64,000 bases of DNA, taken from positions 27,501 to 91,500 of the forward strand of contig CALSEQ010000021.1 of the NCBI GenBank assembly GCA_943735955.1, written 5' to 3'. A program made the position numbers and the translations under genes. Origin of the DNA: Piscicola geometra. Its lineage: Eukaryota > Annelida > Clitellata > Hirudinida > Piscicolidae. A model generated the notes under the pieces. The model saw nothing but the letters and a program-made list of their open reading frames with translations, was not told where the DNA came from and did not search any database. Positions 32,797-45,519 of the stretch are shown here, one piece after another (position 1 is the first letter of the stretch; the number at the start of each line of letters is the position of its first letter).

Positions 32797-33117
32797 TTAA
32801 CTTGATAATAAAGAACCTGCACGAGAAGCGCAAGGTGTATGAGAAGGCGACGAGGCGTCAGTCGATGGAGGGAGGCAACCGCTTCTCCATCTCCAACCCC
32901 GACCTGCCCCCCTTCTCCTACTACCACAACAACAACAACGCATCCAGCAACAACATGCCACCCCCCTTCAGTCAACAAAACAACACCCTGAGCAGCAGCA
33001 ACATTAACAACAATCTTAGCAATAACAACAACTCGATAAACCCGTTGCAGTATTCTTCTCAACACTCGAGTGACTACCAAGGCAACAACAACAACAACGC
33101 CTACTACGACAAGAAAG
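32797..33117 (+). CDS. MED13: MED13 exon, Asn/Ser-rich variable region
   Basis: The acceptor CTTCGCAG|TT joins phase 1 (G+TT, Val): NLIIKNLHEKRKVYEKATRR, then SISNPDLPPFSYYHNNNN and further Asn/Ser runs to NAYYDKK, donor G|GTTGCC, phase 1. It occupies the place of the Ser/Thr-rich, unconserved loop between the LKLYAQVC and VVYIIDPF blocks of other MED13s. Confidence 0.85.
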
Positions 33118-33194
33118 GTTGCCTTCCCTCTTCATTCAGTTCTACCATGCATTTCATTCGTTCTTTTGAAGGGGCCCCATTCCAATGACCATTC

Positions 33195-34602
33195 TGTACT
33201 CAATCAACACACTTCACCACAATCTTCAACACACTTCCCACAATCTTCAACACACTTCACCACAATCCTCATCACACTTCACCATAATCCTCAACACACT
33301 TCACCACAATCCTCAGCACACTTCACCACACTCCTCAACACACTTCACCACAATCCTCAACACACTTCACCACACTCCTCAACACACTTCACCACACTCC
33401 TCAACACACTTCACCACAATCCTCAACACACTTCACCACACTCCTCAACACACTTCACCACAATCTTCAACACACTTCCCACAATCTTCAACACACTTCA
33501 CCACAATCCTCAGCACACTTCACCATAATCCTCAACACACTTCACCACACTCCTCAACACACTTCACCACAATCCTCAACACACTTCACCACACTCCTCA
33601 ACACACTTCACCACACTCCTCAACACACTTCACCACAATCCTCAACACACTTCACAATAATCCTCAATACACTTCACCACACTCCTCAACACACTTCACC
33701 ACAATCCTCAACACACTTCACCACACTCCTCAACACACTTCACCACACTCCTCAACACACTTCACCACAATCCTCAACACACTTCACCACAATCCTCAAC
33801 ACACTTCACCACAATCCTCAACACACTTCACCACAATCCTCAACACACTTCACCACACTCCTCAACACACTTCACCACACTTCTCAACACACTTCACCAC
33901 ACTCCTCAACACACTTCACCACAATCCTCAACACACTTCACCACAATCCTCAACACACTTCACCACACTCCTCAACACACTTCACCACACTCCTCAACAA
34001 ACTTCACCACAATCCTCAACACACTTCACCACAATCCTCAACACACTTCACCACACTCCTCAACACACTTCACCACACTCCTCAACACACTTCACCACAA
34101 TCCTCAACACACTTTACCACAATCCTCAACACACTTCACCACACTCCTCAACACACTTCACCACACTCCTCAACACACTTCACCACACTTCTCAACACAC
34201 TTCACTACAATCCTCAACACACTTCACCACACTCCTCAACACACTTCACCACACTCCTCAGCACACTTCACCATAATCCTCAACACACTTCACCACAATC
34301 CTCAACACACTTCACCACAGTCCTCAACACACTTCACCACACTCCTCAACACACTTCACCACACTCCTCAACACACTTCACCACAATCCTCAACACACTT
34401 CACCACAATCCTCAACACACTTCACCACACTCCTCAACACACTTCACCACACTCCTCAACACACTTCACCACACTTCTCAACACACTTCACCACAATCCT
34501 CAACACACTTCACCACACTCCTCAACACACTTCACCACACTCCTCAACACACTTCACCACACTTCTCAACACACTTCACCACAATCCTCAACACACTTAT
34601 TA
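33195..34602. repeat. 1.4-kb minisatellite, 20-bp unit
   Basis: The unit ACACTTCACCACAATCCTCA alternates with ACACTTCACCACACTCCTCA over about 70 copies, with rare ATAATCC and TTCTC variants. It sits between two MED13 exons and ends about 45 bp before the acceptor at 34646. All three + frames stay open. Confidence 0.95.
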
Positions 34603-34646
34603 TCCATCTCTCTCATTCAATCTGCTTCACTCCACCCACTCCACAG

Positions 34647-34996
34647 AAACTAGTGGTGTTGGTGGCATGAGCGGAGCTTTATTGAATGACGTCACAGAGC
34701 ATGACTCATTCGACCAATCAGACTTGAGCAGCGAAGTTGTCATGGCCGGTCAAATGCCTTATGTCGTCCTTTACATTATCGACCCATTCGACTACAACTA
34801 CCAAACACCCTCATCATCATCATCAACACCCTCATCATCATCGTCATCATCAACACCCTCATCATCATCGTTATCATCAACACCATCATCAACATCATCA
34901 TCGTCGTCGCGTCTTGGGGTACTTGGTATACTGAGGTGCTTCCAGAACATGGTTAAGTTGATGCCTGCGAACATGCAGTCATCCATCCAACTGCAG
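34647..34996 (+). CDS. MED13: MED13 exon (VVLYIIDPF block) with poly-Ser insertion
   Basis: G+AA gives Glu; then GMSGALLNDVTEHDSF and MPYVVLYIIDPFDYNY, equal to IVVYIIDPFTYEN of MED13. A (TCA)n-encoded Ser/Thr/Pro stretch of about 40 residues is inserted, followed by LGVLGILRCFQNMVKLMPAN and MQSSIQLQ (usual [25 protein letters not shown]). Donor CAG|GTCTGT is phase 0. Confidence 0.95.
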
Positions 34997-35664
34997 GTCT
35001 GTATGCCTATTGTGGTGTTGTTTGATGGGGTTGTTTTAAGAGCTGGTTGTGGTTGTAAATTTGTGGTTAATAGTGGTTGCGGTTGTAAGTTAGAGGCTGT
35101 GGTTGTTCTCTGGTGGCTGAGGTGGTTGCAGTCTAGCATTTTCAGTGTGGTTTTCAACGCGTTCCAGTGTCTTAAAGTTCACATCTTTGGTGTGATGGTG
35201 CGCTATAGAAATGATTTGTTAATATATTTTATATATATGCCAATACGGTTGCCTTTTAAATTTGACAAGTTTTAGACCTTTTTATTCGTAAATTACATAT
35301 TTTTAAGATAATATTTTTTAAAAATTAGCTTAGATTAATTATTTCTATTCATGTTTAGGTAAATTTGGTATTTACGAGTTTTTATATATATAAATAGTTG
35401 TTTGTTATCAACCTGCCGGTAAGTTAAATTGATTTAATTTAACTATATATTGTGTCAATCAAAGACCGGTGAGTTGATTAAAACCTATTTAATTACAAAT
35501 TTTCTTTTTCCCATTATATTAATTTCTCTAACAAAATCTAAAATCCTTTCCCATAGTTTCACCTAACATAACACTGCTCTTTTTAGTCTCTAAACTATTT
35601 TATTATTATTATTATTGTTCTATCCTATGCAAATTTATTCAAAAGAATTTTTTTTACAATTTAA
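34997..35664. other. Intron sequence, nothing recognised beyond a retroposon-like tail
   Basis: The GCGCTATAGAAATG motif near 35203 resembles the 3' tail of L2/CR1-type LINEs or their SINEs. The remainder is AT-rich. Confidence 0.4.
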
Positions 35665-38240
35665 TAATAACAATAATGGGGAGCTTAGTGCAGAGGCTAG
35701 AGTGACCATCAACAGACTAGGATTGGCAAGGCACCGCCAGCATTGGCATTATCGTGGTAGACGAGGCGGAAAACTTGTAAAGGAACGCCAAAGCCGGCAC
35801 GCTCTCAGAAACCATGAGCCAGTTGTCCATGAGAAAGTTGATCGGCACAAATGCTAGAAGAGTGGGCCTCCAGTCGTGCTGGGCCTACTCAACACTAGGT
35901 CTCTCCACAATAAGGTGGATGATATTCTGGAGACCATGAAAGAGTACAAGATAGACGGACTGTTTCTGGTTGAAACTTGGCATGATTCTGAGTCAGTCTG
36001 TATCAGCCGACTTCGGCAGGAGGGCTTGGTAGTGGTCGAAAGATCAAGGCCCAGACTCTCCAATACAGTTAACCACAGGGGAGTTGTAGTCGTGGCTGAC
36101 TCTGGATTCCAAGTTGCACCATTGGACACAGAAGTTCAGTCCTCAAGACTCGAGCATCTTTGTGTCAGGATCACTTCTGGTTCAAGGGCGGTCATTGGTT
36201 TACTTGTTTATCGAACAGGTTAAGCTTCTAGTGTGTTCTTCAAGGATTTCAATGAAATCATGAGCACCTTGCCCACATACAGTGAAGAAGTATTAATCCT
36301 GGGAGATTTCAACCTCCACCTTGAAAATCCAAGTGATAACGATACTCAGACGTTTCAGAATATCCTGAGCTCTCATGGTTCCCAGACATCAGTCAACCAA
36401 CCAACCCATAGACATGGAGGGTGGCTTGATGTTGTTGTCTCGAGAAAGAGTCTTGATGTTGACTCTTTTGAGGTAGGCTTTTCTGACCACAAACTTTTGG
36501 TCTGCAAGTGTCAACTGGCCAAGCCCCTCTTGTGTACAAAAAAACTTCTAGTAGATGCTGGAAACTCTTAGATAGAACAGAGTTTGCTCAACAGGTTCGA
36601 GTGTCTCCACTCTCGTCTAGCACTGACCTTGATTTAGACACAGCTGCTGACCTCTACAGCTCCACTTTGACTAGCATTCTCGATGAGTTGATTCCTTTTA
36701 AGACTGTTAGAGTGCACCAGAGGCCTTCGGACCCCTGGTTTGACCATGAGTGTCGCGCCTCTAAACGCCTTAAGAGAAGTTTTGAGAGAAGCTACAGTAA
36801 GTCAAAAAATGAGCAAGCACGTACTGCCTGGGTCAAGCAGTTGAAAGTTTACAAGAGTATATGCAGACGTAAGCGAGAGCAGTTCTGGAACTTGAAGCTT
36901 TCTCAATCCAAAGGGAAGACAGCTGATACTTGGAAACTCACAAACAGCATCGCGGGCAGAAATAAGACGTCGCCAGTCTCAGTCATCAGTGCCGATGACT
37001 ATCACGCATACCTCACAGGGAAAGTTGTGCTGGCGAGAAGGTCAATCAATGCCCAAGATGACCCAACATTTTCGTTTTGCGAGCACGGGCTCAGTTTGAA
37101 TGGGTTCAGCATTGTCGACGATGAAGAAGTAGTCAGAGCTATTCAAGGGCTTCCAAATAAGTAGTGCTCGAATGACCCGGTTCCTACATGGCTGTTGAAG
37201 GAGATATCTGGAATAATTGCTCCTTTTTCAGTGAGCTTATTCAACAGGTCTTTTTCGGCAGGCAGGGTTCCGAAGTCTTTCAAGTCGGCCTACATCACGC
37301 CACTGCTTAAGAAGCCGAGTCTTAAACTCACTGAAACTTCGTCCTACAGGCCTATTTCAAACTTAAGGGTGTTGTCCAAACTCATGGAAAGATTGGTTCT
37401 CCACAGAGTAGTCAACTACTTCGCAGAATTTCATCTTTTCCTTCCCTTGCAGTCAGCCTACCGTCGTCATCATTCGACAGAAACTGCCATAACCAAAGTC
37501 TTTACAGACATCCTTAGAGCAGCAGATGACGGTAAGCCTACATTGTTAGTGTTGCTAGATCTATCAGCAGCTATCGATCTGGTAGATCACGCAACATTGC
37601 TCCGAAGACTGCACATCTCCTATGGTTTCTCTGACTGCGTTAGAATGGTTTAAGGACTACTTAAATGACAGATGTTTTGACATCCGCTGGAGTGGGACAA
37701 AATCGACAATGTCGGTTTCCGCTGTAGGAGTCCCCCAAGGTTCAGTCCTTGGTCCTTTACTGTTCTCTTTGTACACTGGAGATTTGGAAAGAATTTCTCG
37801 ACAAAGACCTGACCATGACGACACACATCAACAAGATGACTCAAACCTGCTTTGCTTCTTTACGCCGAATACGATTCATAAGGTGGTTATTGACCAATGA
37901 TTCACTGAGAACATTGGCCAGGTCAAGAGATGTAGTTCCACAGAGCTATAAACTAAAGTATGCAGGTGCAGGAAGCTTTTTGTTGCAGCGCCGACTCTTT
38001 GGAATAGTATTCCCAATAGACTCAGATCCCCGAGCTCGACCGCGACATTCAGCCGTTCCCTGAAAACGTACTTGTTCGACCGATCACAATAACTTACAAA
38101 TTTACTGCTCATTTTCCATTAATCAATTTCTTGCTTCCTAATTTCATCCTTTTTTATATCTATACTAATGGTCAATTATAATTGTAAAATAAATAATAAT
38201 AATAATATTATATATATAAAAATATATATTGATATATATA
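35665..38240 (+). mobile_element. CR1/L2-like non-LTR retrotransposon, decayed, in a MED13 intron
   Basis: In order: GLARHRQHWHYRGRRGGKL; endonuclease pieces LGLLNTRSLHNKVDDILETM, LFLVETWHD, EEVLILGDFNLHLENP and VGFSDHKLLVCK; RT pieces YITPLLKKPSLKLTETSSYR, QSAYRRHHSTETAITKVF, LVLLDLSAAIDLVDHATLL and GVPQGSVLGPLLFSLYTGDL. The C-terminal APTLWNSIPNRLRSP and KTYLFDRSQ appear in another frame, then a poly-TAA-like tail. Frameshifts, stops and a deletion of the catalytic FADD region make it inactive. Confidence 0.9.
37183..37900 (+). pseudogene. LINE reverse transcriptase fragment
   Basis: The best-preserved part of the LINE. A one-register shift occurs near 37620. After GPLLFSLYTGDLE the sequence jumps directly to KEFLDKDLTMTTHINKMTQ, so the [FY]ADD catalytic segment is deleted. 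The family name follows from LDLSAAFD..DH and the PQGSVLGPLLF motif. Confidence 0.85.
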
Positions 38241-38664
38241 CGATCAATAATAATTGTAAAATAAATCATAATAATAATATAATATAGATATATACTCTTA
38301 TCTTAAATTTATTGTTATTATTTCAGTTCAATCTTTAAATTATATATATGTATATAAATGATTATATTGTTAAATTTCAATAATTTACTTTACCTATACT
38401 TACCATTTATTGATCTATCTTTATTAATATTATTATCCAATTTTCCATAACCAAGTGGTCTTGAAGCCCGACCGGGTTTACGCCACGTTAATAACAGTCG
38501 TCGTTGTATTGTATTGTCTTGTTAATGTTGTTTCTACTGTAGAATAGTCTCAAGTAATGTTCAAGTTAAACAAGATAGCTCGTTCACATCGGCACTGAGA
38601 ATAGTTCTTGAAACTGTTATCCTTCAGAAAGCACTTCTCACCTCACTAAAACATCCTGCTGCAG
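38241..38664. other. Intron sequence, AT-rich
   Basis: AT-rich tail region after the LINE; no exon or element recognised before the MED13 acceptor at 38664. Confidence 0.4.
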
Positions 38665-39630
38665 ATCATCCCACAGAAGAATCTCCTCAATCCGTGCCAG
38701 CACCAGAGCAACCAGCACCTGAAGAACCTCAGCTTCTCGGTGTACGCAGCGTGCAGGAGGCAGCTCAGGCACCAGGTGCTGGGCAGGACGCTCACCAGCT
38801 TCGGACCCGCCTTCTCCGCAAACAACCAAATCAAACGCGTCTCGCAACAACTGCAACAACAACAATTACAACAACAACTGGTACTCCACAACAGCCACAC
38901 AGAATCACCGATCTACTTGAACAACATAAAGTTGAGCCAGGGCAGCATCTTCACGTCGAGTCTCTACTGTCCTCCCTTCGTGCTTGCCCCTGCCTACTGC
39001 CAGGTCTCCTCCATCCTGCAGCACGAGAACTGGAAGGAGCACGTGGAGAAGAGTGGCATCCTCCTGTGTGCCTACTGCCTCAGCCACGACCAGCGCTTTT
39101 TACTCGCCTCGGTGGTCGACAACACGGGAGAACTGCTCGAGACGACGTGCATCAACATCGAAGTGGCGAATAGGCGACTGAGGAGGAAGGCCACAGTGCG
39201 CAGGTACGCCCTGCACAAGATGTGGGAGTTCGTCATGGGCGTCGTCTCGACCACCACCCGCTCCTGGAGACTGGTCATCGGCAGGTTTGGTCGGTTGGGG
39301 CATGGCGAGTTGAAGGGCTGGTCGACCATCCTCAGCAAAAAGAACCTCCTGGCCAGCAGTCAGCAGCTCAAGAAGATGTGTCTCTCGTGCAACAACAACA
39401 CCACCTCTTCTTCTTCTAACTCCTCCACCACCTCTTCCTCCTCCCTCTTCAGCCAGTGTCCCAGCATCTTGAGTGCGTGTCTGGTGTCGACTGAAGTGCA
39501 TCCCTTCATCCACATCATGTTGGACTCGGTGAAGAAGGAGGAGAGTCAGAGCAGCAAGAGGCAGTTGAGCACTCCGCGAGACGCCTCCTGCTCACACATC
39601 CTCGTCTACCCCACCTCCGCCACTGCACAG
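38665..39630 (+). CDS. MED13: MED13 largest exon (PIWI-like core)
   Basis: 322 codons, phase 0 at both ends. IIPQKNLLNP, LKNLSFSVYAACRRQL and LTSFGPAFS match QIIPCQYLLQP, LKSLAFSAFTQCRRPL and LTGFGPGLA. Then PPFVLAPAYC, LLCAYCLSHDQRFLLASVVD and NTGELLETTCINIEVANR, followed by MWEFVMGVV, WRLVIGRFGRLGHGELKGWS and CPSILSACLVSTE to CSHILVYPTSATAQ. All conserved C-terminal MED13 blocks appear in order. Ser-rich and Gln-rich loops are inserted. Donor CAG|GTACTT is followed at once by a (GT)n tract. Confidence 0.97.
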
Positions 39631-39634
39631 GTAC

Positions 39635-39813
<179 letters not shown>

Positions 39814-40048
39814 TTTGCTTTTTGCGTCTTTTGCAGGGCCTGCTTCTTCAAAGTTGTACTTATTTCTAGACTTCAAATTATAGCATGATCCAATACTTAA
39901 TACGAACTCTTGAGATCACCAAAGCAATGCTTGTTATTGACAATGCCACTTTGAGCCTCTTCTGACAGCAGATCTCCCTCCCCAACCTCCGCTGCCTGCT
40001 CTACCTTTCCAACCTTCTGCACCTCACCCACCTCCCACCACTGCACAG

Positions 40049-40438
40049 GCAACAGACAGCAACACGTCAGACACGCACATGGACTTCTCGACGAACGAAC
40101 TTCTCAACGAAGAGGAACTTCTGAACGGCATCGAGCCAGAAGATCCCGAGATGATCAACGACTTCTGGTTCAACCTGGACGACCGACTAGACGACGACTC
40201 GCACAACAACAACCACTTCGACACTGCTTCGGTTGACCCCTCTTCGCAGCAGAACAGGTCAGGCGCTGCTGCATCGACGATCGCCTCCCTTGAGTTGGAG
40301 GAGAGCAACTCATCGAACCTGCTGCAGCAACCGCAGGCCATGGGCTTCTACGTGTCGACAGCCCCTCCAGGCCCCCTGCCTCAGTGGTTCTGGTCTTCGT
40401 GTCCACACCGCAAGAACTACCTTCCTGTCTGCTTTAAG
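40049..40438 (+). CDS. MED13: MED13 exon ([12 protein letters not shown] block)
   Basis: ATDSNTSDTHMDFSTNELLN is followed by an acidic segment (EPEDPEMINDFWFNLDDRLD) that corresponds to DLLDTGDDLDPDIINILP. NLLQQPQAMGFYVSTAPPGP and LPQWFWSSCPHRKNYLPVC match [31 protein letters not shown]. 130 codons, phase 0 at both ends. Confidence 0.96.
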
Positions 40439-40536
40439 GTTGTTTCATTGAAGCTTCAGGAAGATTTGATAGTTGTCTTCAACATCACTTCTTTCTGTAT
40501 TCTGAATCATCATCTTTTTCTAAACCACCACTGCAG

Positions 40537-40658
40537 GCCTCTCTGCACCTGCACTCGCCTTCAGTGCAGCAGAACCAAGACGACCTGATCCACCACTCCT
40601 CCAGCCACAAGAAGACTTCCCACCCTCTCGACTCCTACCTCACGTGCGACGTCCTCAG
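40537..40658 (+). CDS. MED13: MED13 exon (ASLHLHVPSVQ block)
   Basis: ASLHLHSPSVQQNQDDLIHH and HPLDSYLTCDVLR match KASLHLHVPSVQSDELLHS ... HPLDSNQTSDVLR. Acceptor CACTGCAG|GCC; donor CTCAG|GTGCCT, phase 2. Confidence 0.96.
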
Positions 40659-40735
40659 GTGCCTTGCTTGCTGTCCTTTCAATCGTTTTAATATTAGATT
40701 AGGGAGGGAGGGGGGGGGGAATTAATAATAATAAT

Positions 40736-40935
40736 GAAGAGCATTAATATAGTGGCGTATAACCCGAACGGGCTTCCAGGCCACTCAGGCTGCATATTTT
40801 TATTTGTCCCTTTGGGTTACTAGGGCATTGGTTGCACTTGAACCTAGGACCTTTCATTATTGGTCAAGCCGAGAGTCGTTGCCGACTCAGCTACCCGTTC
40901 GCCCACTCACCTACCCGTTCCGCCCACTTGGAATA
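40736..40935 (-). mobile_element. tRNA-derived SINE family B, intact copy
   Basis: On the - strand the head GGGTAGCTGAGTCGGCAACG (box A) and GGTCCTAGGTTCAAGTGCAA (box B) lead to a body ending GTTATACGCCACTATATTAA and an (ATT)n tail at 40728-40736. The head is partly duplicated at its 5' side (CCCGTTCGCCCACTCACC). It lies in the MED13 intron 40659-42607. Confidence 0.8.
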
Positions 40936-42170
40936 TGATTCACTAGATTATTTCATGAATATTTAATTATGGAAGTTGGTACTTTTGATAAAACCCCCCC
41001 TCTCCCCACACCCAAAAAACTAAATCGAAGATTTAGGCTTAAGCTTCAGCGTTTTCAAGTAAAAAGAAATCATTAGATAATTTAAAGAACTCAAATTTTA
41101 CGATAATAAGGCTACTTAATTTAATACTTTAAATAATCTAATATTATAAATATTATAAAAAAATATTTGTGCCGCCCACACTACACTGGGCTTCAGCAGT
41201 GGCATGAATAAAATTCCGCAATTAGTTGAAACGGATAAAAAGATATATCAGGTTTTACGAAGTTTTATGGTGAGAATAAACGTTTAGAGAAAAAATAAAA
41301 GTGTAGTTTGACATGCACTTGACATGTGTCTTCAGCTGGTGGCTCCTGAGCTCAGCCAAACCCTGGAACCGATTCAATGAGTTTCTTCTCTACCTTGAGT
41401 AAATAATGGGATCCAGTGGGCTAATTCGGTTTTTTCCGAGGCAACAACAATTCCTATTCACCCCTTTAATGATCTCACTGAGTTCTCAAGCTAGAACCCA
41501 CAGATAAACAATCGCCAAGACTGTCTAGTAAGAAAAGTTGTGGAACCTCCCTGTTTCAAGTTGTTCTTCTGGGGTTTTTACCTATGAAGTACCCGTGAGC
41601 AGGCTTCTGAAATCGATGACTTTTTTGTTCACCACCTTGGAATGGAGAGGCAGTGTGGTAAGGTGAACCATAGACTAAAGAAACTAGTAAATTGAATGCA
41701 GTCAGTAGATCCATCATCCTATAAAAGAGCCAGCAGCCTAGAGATGGACAGATCCCGTCTTACGGAGGCTTCAAAGCAACGGGTCAAACAAAAAAAACAG
41801 TCAAACTTAACTAGAGTAAAAAAAAGGAAACTAAGTTTTTTTTAACCAAAAATTTTAAAAAATTTGGTTTATAGAAAAAAGCGAAAAGACTTAAACTTTT
41901 ATGTCTGTTGAAATCAAAAAATGATCCTTCCACTGAAAATGAAGAAGTTTAAAAAATTTGAAAATGAAAGTATCAACCAAGAAAAATTAAAATATATATA
42001 AAAACAAAAAAGTTTGAAGAAATGTGATTTTCTAGTGAATAAAAGGTTTAACATCTCCCATTTTGTGTGTTTTTTTTCAATCGCGGGTGGGGGGGACGTT
42101 ATTTTTGACATAAAAAATTAGTTATGCTCCTCCCCCCCTAGTAAGATCCTCATACTACCACCTGCCACAT
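40936..42170. other. MED13 intron sequence, no recognised element
   Basis: The 41180-41720 portion is less AT-rich, but I see no family signature or conserved frame. The rest is AT-rich. Confidence 0.35.
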
Positions 42171-42174
42171 CACA

Positions 42175-42604
42175 TCACTACACATACCACACCACACATA
42201 CCACCACCTACCACATCACCACTTTACCACCTACCACACTACACCAAATCACCACTATACCACTTCACACCACACCACATCACCACTATACCACACCACA
42301 TTACATGCCACACCACATCACTACATACCCTACCACACACACCACCACACACACACACATACCACACCACACACACCACACAACACACACCACACACACC
42401 ACACACACCACACCACACACACCACACCACACACACCACACATACTCTACCACACACACCACCACACATACCCTACCACACACACCACCACACACAACAC
42501 ACACCACACATGCCACACCACACACACCACACATAACACCACATACCACACCACCCATAACACCCCACACATGCCACCCCACACACGACACACGACACAC
42601 GATG
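42175..42604. repeat. CACAC/ACCACAC simple-repeat tract ending at the last MED13 acceptor
   Basis: Irregular ACCACAC and CACAC units continue to CACGATGCAG|A at 42607, so the acceptor's upstream region is entirely simple repeat. Confidence 0.9.
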
Positions 42605-42607
42605 CAG

Positions 42608-42749
42608 ATACGTGCTGGAGACTTACAACGCCTTGTCGTGGCTCACCATCGACCCTTGCACCAACGACAGACGCTCTTGCCTGCCCGTCCACATGCTCGT
42701 TCTCATGCAACTCTACCACGGCATCCACGAATTCATCTGTTTCTCATGA
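42608..42749 (+). CDS. MED13: MED13 last exon with stop codon
   Basis: AG+A gives Arg, then [20 protein letters not shown] and [26 protein letters not shown] and TGA. The vertebrate C-terminus is [43 protein letters not shown], so length and end agree to within a few residues. The stop lies in a CATGATGATGATCTTCCATGGT-like duplicated segment. Confidence 0.97.
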
Positions 42750-44368
42750 TGATGATCTTCCATGGTCATGATGATGATCTTCCATGGTCATGATGATGAT
42801 TCCGTTAGCATCTTGGTCCTTACCTAAAGGCTTAGTTTCAGTTTTGTATATGCTGGGTGGAGAGGCTGTTGTTGTTGTTGTTGATGCAATTGATTTTCAC
42901 GATTGTACAAATTGTCTTCTTCATTGTATATCGCCATCATTATATTTATTGTGTACATTTCAACAACTACAACAATATTCATGTACTTCCATAAAGACTA
43001 AAGGTGATGATGATGATGATGAATATGATGGGGACTGAGAATGGGCGAAAGTAGTTTGTATTATGGCCACATGTGACTTCAACTGGTGCATGCATGCCTT
43101 CTCATTAGTAGCTGACCAGTTGTCCTTGCTGCAAGCCTCTCTCCATTCCTCTCTCTCTCCATCTCTCCATCCTTCTCTCACTGAGCCTCTGTGCAGTTTT
43201 CATGCAGCTCTCACCCAACCCTACCACACTCACCACGGCGCACACTACTATCATGCAGTCATTTTGAAACTTTTGCAAGCCTGCCTCACTCAGTGTATTC
43301 TTCTCTAGCATTGCCACTTGTATTACTTTCGTTGCTGCTTCACACAAGAAGACAACATATTCAAGCATCAATCAGTTCCGCGCATGCATCTGCCGCACAC
43401 GCCATCTAGCGACATGCACCTTTGCTTCCTCGCTGACGTTCTCCTCCAGGCCTTTTGGGCACGATGACGTCAGTTCCACTCTCAAGCGCCTTCAGACTTT
43501 TATAGCGCTATATAAATACAATCATCATCATCACACTCATCATTATTACCTTCATGCCAGCCACAACTACATACACGTGCCCTTCGAGAGCGCCTTCGTC
43601 ATCCTTCTCTTTCTTTCTCCATTCTTCCCTCTCTTTCTCCATCCTTCTCTCCCTTTCTCCTTCTTTCTTTTCTCTCTTTCTCCTTCTTTCTCTTTCTCCT
43701 CCTTCCTTCTCTCTCTTTCTCCTTCTCCTTCTTCCTTCTCTCTCTTTCTCCTTCTCCCTTTTCTCTTTTTCTCCTTCCTTCTCCCTCTTTCTTCTTCCTT
43801 CTCTCTCTTTCTCCTTTCTTCTATCTCTTTCCTTCTTTCTCTTTCTCTTTTCCCTTCTCTCTCTCTTTCTTCTTTTCTTTCTTTCCTTCTTATCTTTTTT
43901 TAATTTATGAAAAAATCTATTCATCTTCAATCTACCTTATTATCTTTTCGAGCCACCTCCTTCCTTCCATACTCTACCCATGTGAATACCCACTCTGTCT
44001 CTTAGGCCAGTCCGCCATCCCCTCTCACCACCCTCCCACACCTCGGCTCCTTTTTCCTTGATCAACTAACTTATGTGCTCAAACGCACACACACACACAC
44101 ACACACACACGTTTTGATTGGAAGCATACGAATAAATTAGATATGTATATAGGACATTATTTTTATGACCTCATTTAGCGCTTGACAAACTTCCTGAGGC
44201 GCCAATGTTTCTTGTAAATTTGCAGACCATCGTACAATTATGTTCACCAACGAAGACTGCACTGCATCATTGGCATGTTGTACCACAGCATCTCTCCACT
44301 CACGCACGCATGCATATACCTTCCACAACACTCCGCCAACATCCCCTTGCACCACCACACCATCAGCT
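42750..44368. other. Downstream of MED13: 3' flank with CT-rich microsatellite
   Basis: No gene recognised. CTTTCTCC/TTCTCTCT repeats occupy 43590-43895 and (AC)n occupies 44083-44111. A retroposon-like tail AGCGCTATATAAATACAATC lies near 43505. The 3' UTR end of MED13 cannot be fixed. Confidence 0.5.
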
Positions 44369-45083
44369 GGCGTGTTCATCTCGTGTTCATCTCGTGTTCA
44401 TCTCGTGTTCATCTCGTGTTCATCTCGTGTTCATCTCGTGTTCATTTCGTGTTCATCTCGTGTTCATCTCGTGTTCATCTCGTGTTCATCTCGTGTTCAT
44501 CTCGTGTTCATCTCGTGTTCATCTCGTGTTCATCTCGTGTTCATCTCGTGTTCATCTCGTGTTCATCTCGTGTTCATCTCGTGTTCATCTCGTGTTCATC
44601 TCGTGTTCATCTCGTGTTCATCTCGTGTTCATCTCGTGTTCATCTCGTGTTCATCTCGTGTTCATCTCGTGTTCATCTCGTGTTCATCTCGTGTTCATCT
44701 CGTGTTCATCTCGTGTTCATCTCGTGTTCATCTCGTGTTCATCTCGTGTTCATCTCGTGTTCATCTCGTGTTCATCTCGTGTTCATCTCGTGTTCATCTC
44801 GTGTTCATCTCGTGTTCATCTCGTGTTCATCTCGTGTTCATCTCGTGTTCATCTCGTGTTCATCTCGTGTTCATCTCGTGTTCATCTCGTGTTCATCTCG
44901 TGTTCATCTCGTGTTCATCTCGTGTTCATCTCGTGTTCATCTCGTGTTCATCTCGTGTTCATCTCGTGTCATCTCGTGTTCATCTCGTGTTCATCTCGTG
45001 TTCATCTCGTGTTCATCTCGTGTTCATCTCGTGTTCATCTCGTGTTCATCTCGTGTTCATCTCGTGTTCATCTCGTGTTCATG
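44369..45083. repeat. 11-bp satellite array 1 (TTCATCTCGTG)n
   Basis: About 65 copies of TTCATCTCGTG, almost identical, with one TTTCGTG variant near 44446 and one 10-bp unit (GTGTCATCTC) near 44967. This is the first and simplest of four arrays. It starts abruptly after AGCTGGCG. Confidence 0.97.
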
Positions 45084-45519
45084 TGCTCATTATAATAAGC
45101 GCGGTAGTATTAACATAAACATAAACATTGTACTATTATTATGTCTATGGGTAGTTTTTTAATATTTTAAAGTTAAAAATCGATTATCTTTTTGTTAAAA
45201 AAATATAACATTTATAAAAAAAGATTAAGTTTTTTCTTGTAATTGGGGTATGTCCGTCAGTCTCCCATAATCTTTAATCATGGATATTTATTTACTGTTA
45301 AGATATATTTTAACCACGTTTTTACTGTTGTTTTGACAAACAAAGTTAACGCAAGGCCCACTGATGCAAATTTGGAAACATCTGTAAAGACCTTAAATTT
45401 TTGAAACATTTAGTTGTCACTCAATTTATGTTTATAAGGACCCAACTTAAACTGGATGTATGAATTTAAACTCTTGGAACAGTGCGCATCAGGGGGCGAG
45501 CTCTGATAAGTAAAAGGCC

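Noticed and set aside
40840..40925. Possible tRNA genes (also at 16090, 30040, 56030 and 62940)
   Set aside because: They have box A/B-like promoters but do not fold as complete tRNAs and continue into shared SINE bodies and tails.
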